A stretch of DNA of 64,000 nucleotides from Prorocentrum cordatum (Eukaryota > Sar > Dinophyceae > Prorocentrales > Prorocentraceae), in the NCBI GenBank assembly GCA_963575745.1, contig CAUYUJ010020669.1:24167-88166 (forward strand), read 5' to 3'. Both the position numbers and the translations under genes were made by a program. The notes under the pieces are model-generated. The model did no database searches and was not told the origin of the DNA. It saw nothing but the letters and a program-made list of their open reading frames with translations. Shown here piece after piece: positions 33,841-44,615 of this stretch (its first letter is position 1; each line of letters starts with the position of its first letter).

Positions 33841-34621
33841 TTGGTTCCCCCCCGAAGAGGAAGAGGACTGGCACGCCCGAAATGGGTCAGGACAACAGCT
33901 GGTACGCTGCCCCGCAGCAAATGCTGTCCTCTGCCTCCAACGCGAGCGGCAGCATCGACAGCGAGTACTTGTCAAATCGGCAAGAACTGCTATCGGTCCT
34001 CGTCACCATCCTTCCCGTGCCCGCTTCGATCCTCCAGAGAACAGAGCGCGCGCGCGGACGCATCGCCGATGTTTCGCCGATGCGTCGGCGATACATCGGC
34101 ACCGTCGGCGCGGAGAAAATTTGGCGCCACATCGAGCCGGATTGCCGATGCATGGGCGATACGGCGCGACCCTCCGACACCCCTCTGCTCGGACCCCGTT
34201 TGGGAGGCCTGGAGAGGTTTTCTCGCGCGACCACTGTTCATGAGAGGACCTCGCGTCTAACAGCGTGCCCGGGCGACCAGACCTGAGCAACAAAAAAGCG
34301 AGGAGGACGACGGACCACCGCCGCCCCTGCGCTGCTCGCTCACGACACCACATCTGAACGCCGCCCCTCTGAGGTCGGAGACGTTTGGGGGCGGCAGGTT
34401 GTCGCGAACAGGGAGGAAGCCGACTGGGCACGTGAACGGTCGTTCCCAAGCGAGTTCCGACACGCACCACCCATGTCGCACGGGTGTCTTCTGATAGGGT
34501 CCGAGGCTCATCAAGAGCAACGATCGTCAAGGTGCAACCAATCACGAAGCTTTTTGCTGCCAGTGAACATCTTACCGCACTTAGGCCTCCTGGGGCCCAC
34601 ACAGGTCGCACAGAGACCATG

Positions 34622-35375
34622 AGGAGGAGGAGGAGGAAGAAGAGGAGGAGGAAGAGGAGGAGGAGGAGGAGGAGAAAGAGGAGGAGGACCAGTGCAAACC
34701 CAATACTCACCAACCATGTTGCAATAAACACTCCCTCCAACTTCCCTCTTCAGGGGGCCCTACAATACTATAGATGCATCACCAGAAATGTCCCGTTGGA
34801 AGACACTTGCCCGAAAATCCTGAACCGTGCCAAAACACCATTCCTGGAATGTCAGCGCCGCGAATCAACGTTACCGTTGCGTCCTGATGATATTGAACCG
34901 TGCCACACAACCATTCCTGGGACGCGACAGCGGCAGCTTAATGTGACTGTTGCGCCACCTGGCGATCCTACATCGCGCCACAACACAATTTCTGTGACGT
35001 GATCCGTAGGAATCCTTGACAATGTTGTAAACACGTAAGACACATGCACGCGGCACTGAAGCGAAAACCACACGTTGAAACAGTACCACACTCCATCCGT
35101 GAACCTTTTGCGAACATTAAAAACGAATGTACGCGGCACTGAAGCGAAAATTATAGGTTGAAAACCACCCACCCTCCATCCGACCAGCTTTTGCAAACTT
35201 TGAGACGAATGTGCGCGGCGCTACGGCGAGAACTACAGGTTGAAAACCACCACCCGTGAAACTCTAGGAAATGTTGAAACAAGTCCGCGCGGCGCGTAAG
35301 CGAGAACCACAGTTTGAAAACCACTCGCCCTCCATCCGCGAAGTTGCTGCAACTTTTGAAGCGCGCCACTCCATC
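34622..35375 (-). repeat. (GAG)n plus composite repeat, copy B (minus orientation)
   Basis: GAG run (34622-34688), a block starting ACCAGTGCAAACCCAATAC, then about four 70-bp units (35000-35370) with GCGCGGC…GCGAAAACCACA and CCACCCTCCATCCGTGAA. The sequence from 35375 to 35880 shows no gene, only a GGAGG-rich stretch. Confidence 0.7.
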
Positions 35376-35963
35376 TGGACACAGGCCAGCGCGCTGACTT
35401 TACGGGAGGAAAGTGGAGCCTCGCTTCGATCGAGCCGTGGAACAAGGGAACAGAGGCCGGCCGAATATGAAGGAACGGCGTGCCAGTGCTGACCTGCAGA
35501 AAGCGGGAGCACAGATTTACTATGACAGCTTCTGACATGAGCGTTCCGCCAAAAATGCGCTTTCCCCCACCACAACTCCCGAACCGCCAGAGAGGAGCTC
35601 CACTGAGGAGAAGGAGGCGGAGGAGGAACGAGCGGACCCAGGGGCGACCGACGACGGCGGGACGACAAATCCACGCTCGGGCCACGGCGGCGCCGAAACA
35701 GCGGGAGCGGCGGCGCCCGCGGGACGTATGAGCGAGGCAAGCGAGGACCCAAGGAGGCTAAGGCGGAGGAGGGAGGAGGGACGAGGAGGAGGAGCGAACG
35801 TCACCTGGGGGGCAGGCACGTTCGGGCCCAGCCAGAGCGCGGCCCCGCGCCGCCCGAGAGGTCTGCAGGGAGCATCACGGCGTGGCGAACGGCACTGACG
35901 GCTGTCACGGCTGTCAGTTGCTTGTTGTCCGGCATCGGCTGCGGGTCGTCCGTCGGCAGCGCT

Positions 35964-36656
35964 TCAGCCGACGTGGCAGCAGCGCCTCTCTTTGAGGACG
36001 TGCATCTTGTACGACGTGGCATAGGCGCCCGTCAGCGCCTTGATGGTAGCCCACATGCGCGCAAGCGGTAACGTGGCCGGGCACACGCGGAGCCGCTTCC
36101 ACCGAACAGGAAGGTCCGGGCTCGCCTCCGTCAGCGCCCGGACAGTGTGCGCCAGCAGCTCGGTGCCCGCCTTCGTTCCGATGGCGAACTGGTGTCGGCC
36201 CAGCGCGGCCGCGAGTTCCTCCTTCCGCGGCGCCACCAGCGCCCTGCCCACCAGGCGGCGGAGGACGTTCGGCGCGGCGATGAGGCGCACCCCGCCGCCC
36301 GGCTTGCTGAGCGGCGTCATTCGAGAAAGGGCGAGTGCGTCCGTGGCGCTCGCAGGCAGGTCCCCAGTGGCGAGTGGCTGAAACCACTGCGCAGCAGTGA
36401 GAGCGTCTGCGAAGTTGTTGGTGAACTCGGTGTTGATGGCACGCTGCCATGCGGCGTCGAAACCACGCTCGAGCCAGGCGTTGGAACACTGCAGCGTAGT
36501 AGGACCACCAGCGCGAGCACCAATATGAAGACGATCCAGAGCCCCACCGCGGTTCGCGACGAAGCCGAGGGTCCGATGCACGCGGAGGTCGATGTCTGGC
36601 TTGCGGGCCTGCATGTTCTTCGCGAGTCGCTTGGCCTGCACTTCCATGAATACCAT
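35964..36656 (-). pseudogene. Truncated reverse transcriptase of a non-LTR-like retroelement
   Basis: The 230-codon frame contains RMTPLSKPGGGVRLIAAPNV, then LRRLVGRALV and GRHQFAIGTKAGTELLAHTV. This is the fingers region preceding the palm in LINE-type reverse transcriptases (the KPGG-R, RR and Q-G-G-E pattern). The palm aspartates expected right after SPDLPV are missing; instead the frame runs into unrelated residues and a stop. The upstream part (MVFMEVQAKRLAKNMQ…) is protein-like but unassigned. It is therefore a decayed element. It is collinear with fragments up to 37566 and the spliced-leader relict at 37588. Confidence 0.6.
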
Positions 36657-37566
36657 TTGATGACTCTTGTCTGCACCACCGCTAGACTAGCCATATTGAG
36701 GTTGAAGCGCCAATCCTGTTCAGAGCGGAGAGCGGCGTGAAGGCACTGCGCACGAGGTTCTGCCACGACTGTGCCCCAACTGACTTGAAACGAGTGGCGC
36801 TTGGCCAGGCCGACGGTGTTAAAGATGACGTGTCCTTTTTCCACTTCTGCTGCTTGAATCCGTGCTTCGAGTGCGCGTTCCATTTCTGGTTGGTTGAGTT
36901 CCTAAGGGCTTCTGCACCAAAACGTCGCCGGGTCGGGGTCGCGGTCCCATGATCCGAGGGCGTCGAGGTTTAGGGCTGGCGCACGTGCGTCTGCTGCGGT
37001 GATGGGGGACTTCACCTTGGCGACGGAGTTTTTGAGCTTTGCATTCTGCTGTTCCAGGGATGCTGTTCTGGTCGTAACTGAAGCGAACGAACCTTCTGTA
37101 GCTTCGTGAGGTGAACTGAGGTCGGCAGTGATGGCTGTGAGGGAGTTGAGGAAGTCCTTGCTGGCTTGGGCGGTGACGGCCTTGGCGGTGATCTCGAACT
37201 GTGCGGTGGTTTCCTTGACGTGTTGTGCCAAGGATTCCTCAAGGTGTTTCCGAACATGTGCGGGCAGGTCTTGAGCAGGTAGTTTGGCAGCGCTGTTGTT
37301 CTAGGAGCCTTGTCCACGTTGAGCAGCGTCAGATTATGAGGCAATTGCGGGTCCTGGCGCTCCAGATTGACCTGGCGTTCCCGACACGGCAAGAAGAGGC
37401 CCGCGCCAGCCTCGATGGATCGCGCGTGATATGTAGGGCAACCGCAGGCGAATGCGGCGCCGAAAGATATGAAGCTCAACCACACGGGCGTGTGGAGGGC
37501 GTGAAAGCAGGTTCTCTGCTGTCCATGGACCCAGGGGCTCCGTGCTCTGCCGCGGGGCGGGATCAT
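36657..37566 (-). pseudogene. Frame-broken upstream part of the same retroelement-like transcript
   Basis: Protein-like fragments follow each other in different frames. One starts MIPPRGRARS directly after the spliced-leader relict and includes LPHNLTLLNVDKAPRTT. Another is LEESLAQHVKETTAQFEITA, with a coiled-coil-like stretch ending DPDPATFWCRS. A third is EMERALEARIQAAEVEKG, then VGLAKRHSFQVSWG. Frames switch near 37300, 36900 and 36660. I do not recognise domains in these fragments. Confidence 0.45.
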
Positions 37567-37588
37567 CTTGAGCCAAAACGGCAACGGA
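37567..37588 (-). other. Diverged spliced-leader relict (20 of 22 matching)
   Basis: On the minus strand 37588-37567 reads TCCGTTGCCGTTTTGG followed by CTCAAG. It differs from the dinoflagellate leader at two positions and is followed immediately by ATG (37566-37564). The retroelement-like frames lie downstream in the same orientation. Confidence 0.7.
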
Positions 37589-37589
37589 G

Positions 37590-37805
37590 GGAGGAGGAAG
37601 AAGAGGAGGAGGAGGACGAGGAGGCGGAGGAGGAGGAGAAGGAGGAGGAGGAGAAGGACGAGGAAGGATGGGGAGGTGGAGGGGGAGGAGGGACAGGGAG
37701 GAGAGCAAAAGGAGGAAGGGGGAGGAGGAGGAGGAGGAGGAGGAGGAGGAGGAGGAGGAGGAGGAGGAGGAGGAGGAGGAGGAGGAGGAGGAGGAGGAGG
37801 AGAGC
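37590..37805. repeat. (GAG)n microsatellite
   Basis: GAG array directly at the upstream edge of the spliced-leader relict, as the TTG array is at the other relict. Confidence 0.93.
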
Positions 37806-38026
37806 GCGCGCGCGGACGCATCGGCGCGGCGGAAGCTGGTCCTCTTGGGCTTCCGCGGCTTCGACAAGGACCGTGACCGCGGCGCCTGGGCGCGGCGCCC
37901 CCTTGCTCTCACAGGCGCCGCTGAGCGGCGGCCGCTGCCCCCGCTCGTCGCCATCGGAGGCCCGGAAGCGGGTCAAGGGCACCCACGAGGCTCCGAAAGC
38001 TTCGATCCTCTGTGGACGAATCCCGG

Positions 38027-38216
38027 ACGGCAGGTTCGTGTCGTGATGACTCGGGCGTTAGTTCCTGACACCGAGGGGATCGTTCAGCCTTGAACGATCG
38101 GCGGTTTCCGAAACGTCGGATCATTCAACATCGACCAACTCCGGGTCGCCGGCGGCGTTCAACGTTGAACGCCGGCGGCGGGGTCGCCGCTGGTCGACAC
38201 GACGCGAACCTACCGT
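38027..38216. mobile_element. Family 4 element, copy 2 (best preserved)
   Basis: 190 bp. TIR ACGGCAGGTTCGTGTCGTG and, inverted, ACGGTAGGTTCGCGTCGTG. It contains a perfect 20-bp palindrome GGCGTTCAACGTTGAACGCC (38154-38173) and GATCGTTCA/TGAACGATC (38079-38100). Confidence 0.75.
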
Positions 38217-38429
38217 ACCTATCCTCTCTTTCACTGTGCCCGCTGACACTTGGAGAAGGGTAGAGCCTTCATCATCAAATCATAGTCCTTCATCGTTACC
38301 GGCTTGACCGACGGTTACTCGGGAGGGGATCGCCCTTCGGTCGACCCTTGTCTCACACATCATCGAACCTCAACCCTGACTCCTTGGATCCTTGCCGACA
38401 CAGCGGGAGCAGGAGAGGAAACGACTGAA

Positions 38430-38500
38430 CAAGCACAAACTGTCGGAGGACCGCGCGGATTTCTTGCGCTGGACCCCGCTCCCTGGTGCACGGAGGGACT
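38430..38500. mobile_element. Family 6 element, left half only
   Basis: CACAAACTGTCGGAGGACCG and GCGCGGATTTCTTGCGCTGG match family 6 ends. The inverted partner half is not present. Confidence 0.45.
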
Positions 38501-38649
38501 CGGACCTCTCGTCAACTTTCCTACAGACTGGCGTTTCATCCCGAGTTGTTTTTCGAGGTTCTGGGGTCGACACAACATCTCGTCGGATGCCGGAAAAAAA
38601 AAGTTAGCCTGGCGAAGAACCCAACCACATGCAGCTATGAGTACCGCAG

Positions 38650-39030
38650 TTGTGGGTATCGTCTTCTGTGGAGCTCCCTCTGGGGCCACGAAACGTTGTA
38701 GTGGGTGGTGGAACCGCATGCGGACTGCGCCGCTGGGACCTTCGGTTGAGCTCCCTCTTGGGTCACGAAACGCTGTACTATGCGGGGCAACCGCATGCGG
38801 ACTGCGCCACTGGGACCGTCGTTAGAGCCCCCTCTGGGGCCACGAAACGCTGTACTGCGTGGGGGAACCGCATGCGGACTGCGTCACTGGGGTCTTCGGT
38901 GGAACTCCGTCTGGGGCCACGAAACGCTGCACTGGCTGGTAGAACCGCATGCGGACTGCGCCACTGGGACCGTCGTTAGAGCCCCCTCTGGGGCCACGAA
39001 ACGCTGTAATGGGCGGGGGAGACGCATGCG
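38650..39030. repeat. 77-bp tandem repeat, 5 copies
   Basis: CACGAAACG recurs at 38687, 38764, 38841, 38918 and 38995, exactly 77 bp apart. Each unit holds the perfect palindrome CCGCATGCGG, except the last (CGCATGCG). Confidence 0.93.
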
Positions 39031-39144
39031 AACTGCGGAGGGGGGAAGAGGGAGGAGGGGGAGGAGGAGGGCGGAAGGAGGATGGACCCAGCACAACAGG
39101 CTGGCTGGGAAACATTGTGTTTTCGAGTCCCTGAAGACCTGGCC

Positions 39145-39350
<206 letters not shown>

Positions 39351-39719
39351 CCCCACCCCGAGGCGACGACGATTGGGAGTCCCAAAACAGTGCGGTGACA
39401 GACCGTGCGGCGACCTCGAATCCCCAAGAGACTTTACCGCACGGTCCATCACCGCATGGATTTGGAACCCTGGAGGCCCCAGTCGCCCAAGACGTCCTCG
39501 GGGAATGACACGAAACCCAAAACCGTTCGGTGATTCCAAATCCCCTGCACTGACTTACCACAATGGCCTGGCTTGGCCCACCTGCCATAACTGAAATCCC
39601 CGGCGGCCGTCCGGGACCCCCCGAAACGCCCTTGGCCAGGCGCAGCTGCTGGAAGGCATCCCGAGGCTGGAAAACCGCCGAGAACCGACGAAAATGTCAG
39701 AAAACCTCGAGCCTCCCCC

Positions 39720-39923
39720 CCAACAAGGAGACGACGACGACGACGACGATGACGACGGGGCTTCTAAGAACGCAGGGTGGCGTCTGAGAAGCCCGCCTAG
39801 CTTTTAGCAGGCTTTCTCAAAAGCCTCTGGGCAGTCTAACTAGGCCCCTGCCTTCTCAGAAGACCCGCCGCCTTCTTTTTGAAGCCCACCCATCTCGCAC
39901 TACTTGCTTCTGGGCGCCTCCAA

Positions 39924-39973
<50 letters not shown>

Positions 39974-39986
39974 AACGACGACGACG

Positions 39987-40029
<43 letters not shown>

Positions 40030-40043
40030 AGCCGACAACGACG

Positions 40044-40086
<43 letters not shown>

Positions 40087-40330
40087 AAGGCCGCCTCTCT
40101 CCGCGCCGGGGACGCCGGCGCAGACGCTGGCGGCGACGGCGGGGCCGAGGCCGCTGTGAGGGCCGCGGCCTCGGCGTCGCCGGCGCTCGCGGTGGCCACC
40201 TGCGGCCAGCGGCGCGGGCAGGGCCGACGACGCCGACGCCGACGGTGACGCCGACGACGACGACGAGGTCGACGACGCCAACGACGACGACGAAGCCGAC
40301 AACGACGAGGCCAGCGACGACGCCGACAAC
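39720..40330. repeat. (GAC)n arrays with GC-rich interruption
   Basis: GAC runs at 39727-39757 and 39925-40088, and mixed GAC/GCC repeats at 40228-40330. An open + frame continues to 40942 (…EDCEGF-like residues) without an initiator until 40712. I regard it as unsupported. Confidence 0.85.
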
Positions 40331-40875
40331 GCCAATCGGGAACTGGCTGCCCTGCGTCCCAGCGACCCCGTCGACCCGGACCCGAAGAATGGGGAAGGAG
40401 GACTGCACCATCGCCCACACCATGGTACAGCACGCCCGGGCGCTTCACGGCAACGTGGAGAAGGCCTGGCGACAATAGACAGATGGGAGGAGCAACGCCG
40501 ACGGAGCCCCGACGGACCCCATGACATCCCCCGGGATCCACGTGCTCGGACGGAGGGTGACTGCGAGGGCTTCCTAAGCGGCATCTACGGCCCAAAATTC
40601 CCAGACGACGGAATTCCCCAGGACGGCGCGCCGCCCTGGTGCACCTCTTCTCGCCTACCTCGTCAGACAGAAGGGGCGCACTCCCAATCGGAAGGACCAC
40701 CTGGCCGAACAATGGCTCTCCTGCCTGCAGAACACGACCACCCCCCGCTGTATACGAGCCTAGGCAAGGACCCAGACAGGCACAGGCAGCAGCACCTCGC
40801 CTCACACGGGGCACAGAGCCTGTCGGCCCCCGAGCTGGTCCACTGCACGCCTGGGGCCGACCCGAGCGCCACCGC

Positions 40876-41236
40876 GAAGGCAAGCCACAACAAGAGAAGG
40901 GCACCTGGCCCTCGAGCCGAGCTCCCGAACCCGGCCCATTGAGCAGGGACCGACCGTCCCAGCATTCCTGTAGTCCTACCACGAAGTGCTCCTAGAACCC
41001 AAAGAAGTCCTAAGAACAAAAACAATGTTCTCAGAACATGAACCCGATGATATACAACAAGACAGTCCCGGCCAGAAATGTTCTAAGAACTTTTCGTGGG
41101 GACCACAAAAAAGTTCTTAGAACATTGCTTGGTGGGGCTATAGGCGAGCCAGGACGCTTCGCCACTGCTTGACGAAGGCAAGCCATAACAAGAGAAGGGC
41201 ACCTGGCCCTCGGGCCGAGCTCCCGAACCCGGCCCA
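40876..41236 (+). mobile_element. Family 3 element, copy 4, between 63-bp direct repeats
   Basis: The element proper is 40942-41170 (AGCAGGGACCGACCGTCC … CTTCGCCACTGCTT). It is bracketed by 40876-40938 and 41174-41236, 63-bp direct repeats that differ at only two positions. The other three copies lack such flanks, so this looks like a local duplication or a recombination product rather than a normal target-site duplication. Confidence 0.8.
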
Positions 41237-41400
41237 GGCCCCGCGCGCCACCGCAGGGCACCGGCCACCGCGGCCACGGCCCCGCCCCAGGCAGAGGCCC
41301 CCCCAGGGGCACCCTCGCCCTCGGAGGCGGGCAGCAGGCAGTGCAGCGGAGGGCGCACCCGCTGCGCGGCGGGAGGCGCAGCCCGCCTCCTCCTCCTCCT

Positions 41401-41500
41401 NNNNNNNNNNNNNNNNNNNNNNNNNNNNNNNNNNNNNNNNNNNNNNNNNNNNNNNNNNNNNNNNNNNNNNNNNNNNNNNNNNNNNNNNNNNNNNNNNNNN
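41401..41500. other. Assembly gap (100 N)
   Basis: 100 consecutive N after a CTCCTCCTCCT run. The size is conventional; the gap probably hides a CTC microsatellite. Confidence 0.99.
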
Positions 41501-42022
41501 CAACGTGGCCGCGCCGTCGCCCCCGGGGCAGAAGGCCCCCCGTCGGAAGCGGCGAGCTGGAGGCTGGCTGCTCACCTGACGCCGACGCCACAGGTCGAGA
41601 CTCCCAGGCAGGCCGCGGCAGGGAGCCCCGCGCGCCCGACCACGTCCAGGCCGCGGCCAGCAGCACGGGCCCAGAGCACGCCGAGCTGACGACCGCCCAG
41701 CCCCCGCCGCACGAGCGGGCCGCGGAGGGCAGCGCCACGGCCGGGGCAGCGACAGATGGGCCCGACCCCAGCGACCGCCACCCCAGCAGCACGGCGACAG
41801 CACGGGCCGCAACAACCGAACCTGGAGACGGACGAGCACGGAAGTCCCCCAGGACAGCCGAGCGAGGGTACAGTCGCCAACCCCAACACGCGTGGACTGA
41901 GCACGCCAAACGCCGGGCCAACTGCCAAGGGGGAGGAGCTTCCTCCTCAACCCCGCCGGCCCGTCTCGCGCTGGCCCAGAGGCACGCGAATGGCGCAGGG
42001 CTCCGTGGGCTGGTCTAGGCAA

Positions 42023-42198
42023 CAATCGGGACGTTGACCTCAGGAACCCGAAATACGGAACGAGGCCCCGTGTTTCCAGAAGTTAAACTTCGAATTCCGG
42101 ATGAAAGCCTCAGGAACACCTAAGACGAACTGCAAAACAACTGAAGAACACGGAGCCCCTCCCAAACGAAACGGGTTCCTTCTTCAGCGCCCCGACTG
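42023..42198. mobile_element. TA-flanked TIR element, family 5, copy 1
   Basis: Left end CAATCGGGACG, right end CGCCCCGACTG followed by TA. It matches 62674-62850 along its length (GGAACGAGGCCCC, AAGTTAAACTTCGA, CGGAGCCCCTCCC). The left flank has decayed to AA. Confidence 0.7.
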
Positions 42199-42295
42199 TA
42201 TGCCCGCCACGACGACCCCACCGACGCGCTATAATTTCGGCCCCGACGGATGATCACCTGGCACCAGGCGTGGAATCACAAAACCAACACCCGCG

Positions 42296-42625
42296 AAACC
42301 TGACCAGGAGTCGTCAACAGGCTAAAGCGGGATTGCGGCGCGTTCTTCGTCGAAGGATGGAACGCCCTCTGCGACGCCAGGGACCACCGGGCACCAGAGA
42401 GAGGGACCTACATCCCCGAGGGGCACGACGCCTTCTGCGATGAGCTCGCGAACGACCCGGACCACGAATACGTCGACATCCGCAGGGTCTGCAGAATGCG
42501 GGGTGTCCATATGGACTGGGGGGCCGTCTGGGAACGCCAGCTGCAACGCAACGAACAGCACCGAGACAAAGGCCGGGGCAGAGGAAAGGGCCACGACCCG
42601 GTCGAGGAGGCAAGAGACACTCCGA
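42296..42625 (+). CDS. Coding-like fragment, unknown (possibly retroelement ORF)
   Basis: An open + frame without an obvious start reads VVNRLKRDCGAFFVEGWNAL, then CDARDHRAPERGTYIPEG, then RGVHMDWGAVWERQLQRN and a basic glycine-rich tail (KGRGRGKGHDP). The residue pattern is protein-like. I do not recognise the family; a retroelement ORF or an exon of an unidentified gene are both possible. The frame degenerates into repeats after about 42625. Confidence 0.35.
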
Positions 42626-43017
42626 TCCCACCTGGCCCAACAACCTGCAGTCGAGGCCACGCCGTCCTGGCCCGTCAGGCCTGCCTGGCCTCAAAGGCCT
42701 CGGCACCGCGGCCACCTCAGGCAACAGCCAATACTGCTTGCCCACCACTGGTCTCCCCAAGCTGCTTCCCCAGAACACCAGGTTCACTAGCCAGGGATCC
42801 AACCTGGCCGCCTCCCTGCTCAGCTCAGACGTCCCTCCCTAGGCCAGTACGTGGCCTGCAGCTTCATTCTTCGCGGCCCCTCCGCACCCAAGCTGCAATG
42901 TATTTGCGCACGCTGACCCGCAGCGCACCGTCCACCCAGACAGCGCGGGGCTCTCAGTCGCGTCAGTCGCAGCCCGCCTCACCGCCCACCTCACCATCCT
43001 GACGTCCATAGACACAG

Positions 43018-43110
43018 GAGGAGGAGGAGGAGGAGGAGGAGGAGGAAGGAGGAAGAGTAGTAGGAGGAGGAGGAGGAGGAGGAAGAGGAGGAGGAGGCGG
43101 AGGAGGAGGT
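43018..43110. repeat. (GAG)n microsatellite
   Basis: GAG run with AGTAG and GAA interruptions. The flanks 42630-43017 and 43111-44600 show no supported gene, only GC-rich open frames without recognisable residues. Confidence 0.9.
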
Positions 43111-44615
43111 GCGAGGAGCGAGGAGGAGCCAGAAGCGAGGTGCCGTCCACCCCGACGGCGCATGGTGCATACCCTTTCAGCTGAGACCTTTCGCACAGGG
43201 CTTTGCACCGGTGGGGTGCCCACTTGATCGGGCGCCACCCTGGCAGCGCGTGGCCCCACGGCTCACGCCGCAAGCTTGGTGCAGGCAGTGCGCCCGCTCG
43301 GCCGCCCCCTGCTGGTCCGCCGCAGTTTGGGCGCCCGCCACCCAGCTATGCCCACGTAAGGCCGCGGGCCGGATCGTAGGCGACCACGGCTGTCCAGTGC
43401 CCGGGCCGCCCGCCTCCAGCTCCCGCTGGCGCCAGGCGCCCCGGCTGCCGCTCCGCCTGCGGGTACCTCCCTGCAGGCGGAGCGCTCCTCCTCTCTGCCC
43501 TCCCCCTCCCCGTCTCCTTTGCCTCGTGCCCCCCTCCCTCCGCGCGCCGCCATGGCGCTCGCGCTGCTGCTGCAGCCGGCAGCTCCCCCCGTGTGGCAGT
43601 GCTCCTGGGCCTGGTCTTGCCGCCCACACCCACCTCACGGGCCCGGCATTCTGATGGCGGCAATCTGAAACCTAGGTTGCCTGTGGACTAGCCGTACCCT
43701 GTCAACTCAGCCGCCCACCTAAGCGGCCTCACGGCGCTTCTCCTGACGTGCAAGTACCCAGTCCTGCTTCACCGACGGCGTCACTGCGGTGTTTGCCTTC
43801 ACGTGCTGGGCCCCGTCATCGCCTGTGGGTGCCCCGGCGCTGCGGCCCCGCTGCTGCCATGGTTCCCGCTGACGGGGCCGTCCGCTCCAGCACGCTCGGG
43901 TCGGGAGTCTTCCGCCTCCGCGTGGCCCCTCCTCCTCCCCCTCCGCGGCCGCCCTCTCCGTCATTTCCCCTCTCCTGCGCGCTGGCCAATTCGCTTCTCG
44001 GTGCCCTAGTTTAGCTCTGTCGCTGGTGCAGCCATTCTGCCTCGCCGCCGACGGGACAAACCACAAGTCCGTGAAGTTTGGCAAGTTTTTCCTCGGAGGC
44101 GTCCCGGGGAGTCTCTGCTGGAACTGCCTGTGGCGTCTCGCCAGGGGCCTCGAGGCGAACTTGAGCCGTCTGAGACCCCTGGAGGCCGTCCTGGGCCGCC
44201 CGGGCGGCTGTCTGATGGCTCTGTGGGGCGACTGTAGACCCCGACATGCAGGCCCGGCCCCCGGCACACGCACATTTGCGATCCAGGTTCCGGCCTGGGC
44301 CCCCCCGGCCCCAGGGAGCCGAGTGGATACTCAAACAGGAAGGCCAAAACTGGAAGGAGAAGCCACTCACATAAGCCCCCTTTTACGGGGTCGGCGGCAA
44401 AGGTGGCAGCCCTTGACAATGAGTGGCGCAGCTGTCAGCCACCGACCTCCGCATGCCTAGGCGTGTGGTCTGTCTCGCTGCTCCCCTCGCTATGCGCCCC
44501 TGCCCAGGAGGTCCAGAGTTGTCAGCTGAATCGGCGGCTAGGGCAGAAAAATCGCAACACATCCTCTTGGGTAGCGGGGTGGCATAAGCCTTCGAGCAAG
44601 ACCGCTGGGCAGGGC

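Noticed and set aside
36317-37231. Coiled-coil-like frames as independent genes
   Set aside because: They are short, each broken by frameshifts, and collinear with the reverse-transcriptase remnant, so I treat them as one decayed element.
39879-40942. Long Asp/Ala-rich plus frame continuing to 40942
   Set aside because: Most of it is a GAC array. The remainder lacks a start, domains and codon character distinct from its shadow frames.
44150-44172. CTTGAGCC match to the end of the spliced leader
   Set aside because: Only eight bases match and the rest of the leader is absent.
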